Assembly: GCF_000721935.1 (NCBI RefSeq)
Contig: NZ_KL585421.1
Span: 42,731-49,109 of the forward strand
DNA length: 6,379 nucleotides
Source of the DNA: Streptomyces sp. NRRL WC-3549
GTDB lineage: Bacteria > Actinomycetota > Actinomycetes > Streptomycetales > Streptomycetaceae
Reading direction: 5' to 3'
The notes below the pieces were generated by a model. That model worked only from the letters and a program-made list of their open reading frames with translations, ran no database searches and was not told the origin of the DNA. This document shows positions 5,311 to 6,379 of this stretch, one piece after another. The position numbers were made by a program, and so were the translations under genes. Each line of letters begins with the position of its first letter. The stretch's first letter is position 1.

Positions 5311-6054
5311 TCAGCCCGTCACCCGGAGGACGGGTCCGGGGCGGCCGGGGGCGGTCTGCGCGGCGCGGGTGACATCGCCGATCAGCTCCACCACGTCCGG
5401 CCCGTAGGACTGGGAGTTGACCACCTTCAGCAGCAGGACGAACGAGTTGTCGCGGTGCCTGCGCAGCAGCTTCTCGTGGTTGCGGACGAGGTAGCGGGAC
5501 GCCGCCTGGTTGGTGATGGCCCGCTGCCCGCAGAACAGGAAGACCGGGCGGCTGTCCTGACCGCCCTTCAGCCGGGCCAGCAGGACGTGCTCCGAGACGC
5601 CGCGTTCCAGCCGGTAGTGCTCGGACCCGATCTGGAACGCCGCGCGCTCGGGGCCCGGTTCGGGGCCCGTGGTGATCCGTACGCCCGGCAGCAGGGTCGT
5701 CAGGTGTGCGGCCGTCCGGCGGTTGGAGCCGGGCCCGCCGACGCAGAACTCCGTGCGCTCGCCGAAGCCCTGCTGGGTCAGGTCGTGGGAGAGGATCCGG
5801 GCGTGCGCCGAGCAGTCCTTGATGAGCGCGGAGAGTTCGAGCAGGGCGAAGACGTCGTGGCGGTGGACCGCCCCGTCGGTGCCGGCGTCGCGGTTGACGA
5901 CGAGCAGGCACTCGGAGTTCCCCGGCAGTCCGAAGAACGCCTGCTTGCGGCGGAGTCTGCGGCGCCAGAGGTAGGTGCGGGCCAGCCAGCCCAGCGTGGC
6001 GCTGACGCCCGCGGCTATGACACCCAGCACGATGTTGCGTACGTCGTCCGTCAT
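5311..6054 (-). CDS. Uncharacterised membrane-anchored protein, single N-terminal transmembrane segment
   Basis: This is a 247-residue protein whose function I do not recognise. One hydrophobic helix (about 8-25, IVLGVIAAGVSATLGWLA) is followed by a strongly basic stretch (RRRLRRK, 31-37). By the positive-inside rule the large C-terminal domain (about 40-247) should be cytoplasmic. That domain alternates predicted strands and helices: ECLLVVN (48-54), DVFALLELSALI (67-78), then a glycine-rich turn TEFCVGGPGSNRRTAAHL (101-118), and late segments RPVFLFCG and NSFVLLLKVV. This suggests a Rossmann-like alpha/beta fold that might bind a nucleotide or other small ligand, but that is inference. I start it at ATG 6054, just before the membrane helix, with a TAATAT -10 box eight bases upstream. 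An alternative GTG start at 6111 has GAGG at a workable distance but would add a poorly structured 19-residue extension. It converges on gluD and diverges from the exported-protein gene at 6311. Confidence 0.82.
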   Translation of the reverse strand: MTDDVRNIVLGVIAAGVSATLGWLARTYLWRRRLRRKQAFFGLPGNSECLLVVNRDAGTDGAVHRHDVFALLELSALIKDCSAHARILSHDLTQQGFGERTEFCVGGPGSNRRTAAHLTTLLPGVRITTGPEPGPERAAFQIGSEHYRLERGVSEHVLLARLKGGQDSRPVFLFCGQRAITNQAASRYLVRNHEKLLRRHRDNSFVLLLKVVNSQSYGPDVVELIGDVTRAAQTAPGRPGPVLRVTG

Positions 6055-6062
6055 GGCCGGGC

Positions 6063-6068
6063 ATATTA
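6063..6068 (-). promoter_or_regulatory. Probable -10 box for a leaderless minus-strand transcript
   Basis: On the minus strand TAATAT ends eight bases before the ATG at 6054, so transcription should begin at or within a few bases of the start codon. No Shine-Dalgarno sequence precedes that ATG, which agrees with leaderless translation, common in actinomycetes. The hexamer is conspicuously AT-rich in this GC-rich DNA. A matching -35 is poor (GGCAGG or TGGCAG at about 6086-6092), so an activator may be needed. Confidence 0.5.
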
Positions 6069-6088
6069 AGGGATCTTCCGCGGTCCCT
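6069..6088. promoter_or_regulatory. Inverted repeat AGGGA-N10-TCCCT in the promoter spacer
   Basis: AGGGA (6069-6073) and TCCCT (6084-6088) are perfect 5-base arms abutting the minus-strand -10 box and filling the space up to the -35 region. That is a typical repressor or activator position. The arms are short, so the operator role is tentative. Confidence 0.28.
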
Positions 6089-6251
6089 GCCAGGCGCACG
6101 ACGACAGGCACGACACCTCGCCGCGCCGCCCGGGCGTCCCCGTCCCACCGGTGTGCGGACGCCCTTCACCCTCGCGGCGCGCCGCCCGCCTGTCCACCAG
6201 GCATGACGGGAGAGCCCTCGGCGGGCGTACGGACGCGTGTCCGAGGCGGTC

Positions 6252-6281
6252 CTGACGATCCGGGTGCGTCGGCGTTACCCT
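6252..6281 (+). promoter_or_regulatory. Predicted promoter for the exported-protein gene
   Basis: CTGACG (6252-6257) and TACCCT (6276-6281) are separated by 18 bases. They fit the housekeeping Streptomyces pattern TTGACR-N17/18-TANNNT. Transcription would start near 6288, leaving a leader of about 22 bases that carries the GGAGG ribosome-binding site at 6301-6305. Confidence 0.45.
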
Positions 6282-6310
6282 GCGCGGACGATCCTTCACT
6301 GGAGGTACGG

Positions 6311-6379
6311 ATGCGTCGTTCCGTAGGCCGGAATGTGTCGTTCCTGAGCGTGATCGCCGTCGTCGGCTCCCTCGGCGCA
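6311..6379 (+). CDS. N-terminus of a predicted exported protein (cut by the window end)
   Basis: Only 23 codons are visible. They begin MRRSVGRNVSFLSVIAVVGS, which has a positively charged start (R2, R3, R7) and then a hydrophobic run (about 10-23), as in a Sec-type signal peptide or an N-terminal membrane anchor. The start is well supported by GGAGG at 6301-6305, five bases before the ATG, and by a plausible promoter just upstream. It is divergent from the 247-residue membrane protein. The mature protein, and so its function, lies outside the window. A lipobox or cleavage site has not yet been reached. Confidence 0.75.
   Translation, partial: MRRSVGRNVSFLSVIAVVGSLGA

Noticed and set aside
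3971..6169. Very long (732-codon) open frame on the minus strand across gluC, gluD and the gap
   Set aside because: It is antisense to two clear permease genes, its translation is arginine/glycine/histidine-rich with no domain, and long antisense frames are a known by-product of high-GC codon bias.
1..6379. CRISPR arrays, tRNA or rRNA genes, integrase or attachment sites
   Set aside because: No regularly spaced direct repeats of CRISPR length, no cloverleaf with a CCA-type end, and no recombinase gene were seen; apart from the adapter, nothing indicates a mobile element.

Overview
The window looks like a high-GC actinomycete, most likely Streptomyces or a close relative. Codons are strongly G/C-ending, GTG starts are used, and a four-gene gluABCD-type amino-acid importer is present in the order known from Streptomyces and Corynebacterium. 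The first 41 bases are not genomic. They are an exact 454 primer B plus the Tn5 mosaic end, that is, a Nextera-454 library adapter left on the contig end.

Layout. (1) 56-721 (+): a complete NarL/FixJ-type response regulator; any partner kinase would lie upstream and is cut off. (2) 722-1150: 429 bases with no convincing gene but many dyads. These include a terminator-like hairpin followed by TTT (867-895) and two copies of the same inverted repeat, CACGGCA-N7/8-TGCCGTG, 56 bases apart. (3) 1151-1612 (+): a 153-residue soluble protein of unknown function, probably the actinobacterial DUF6278 family. (4) 1714-4909 (+): gluA (ATPase), gluB (lipoprotein receptor), gluC and gluD (permeases), with gaps of 10 and 16 bases and then a 4-base ATGA overlap, so very likely one operon. 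A strong hairpin follows (4948-4988). (5) 4910-5310: a 401-base convergent gap with no convincing gene, holding that terminator and two further hairpins (5080-5124). (6) 5311-6054 (-): a 247-residue protein of unknown function with one N-terminal membrane segment, preceded by a TAATAT -10 box placed for a leaderless transcript. (7) 6055-6310: a divergent promoter region. (8) 6311-6379 (+): the first 23 codons of an exported protein, cut by the window end.

How the genes work together. GluB should capture glutamate or a related polar amino acid outside the membrane, GluC/GluD form the channel and GluA supplies ATP hydrolysis. In Streptomyces coelicolor the gluR-gluK two-component operon lies divergently from gluABCD and activates it. 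Here the response regulator points the same way as gluABCD and is separated from it by the dyad-rich gap and the DUF6278-like gene, so calling it GluR would not be justified on position. I found no clearly new multi-gene system. The least explained parts are the dyad-rich gap, the DUF6278-like gene next to gluA, and the membrane-anchored 247-residue protein.
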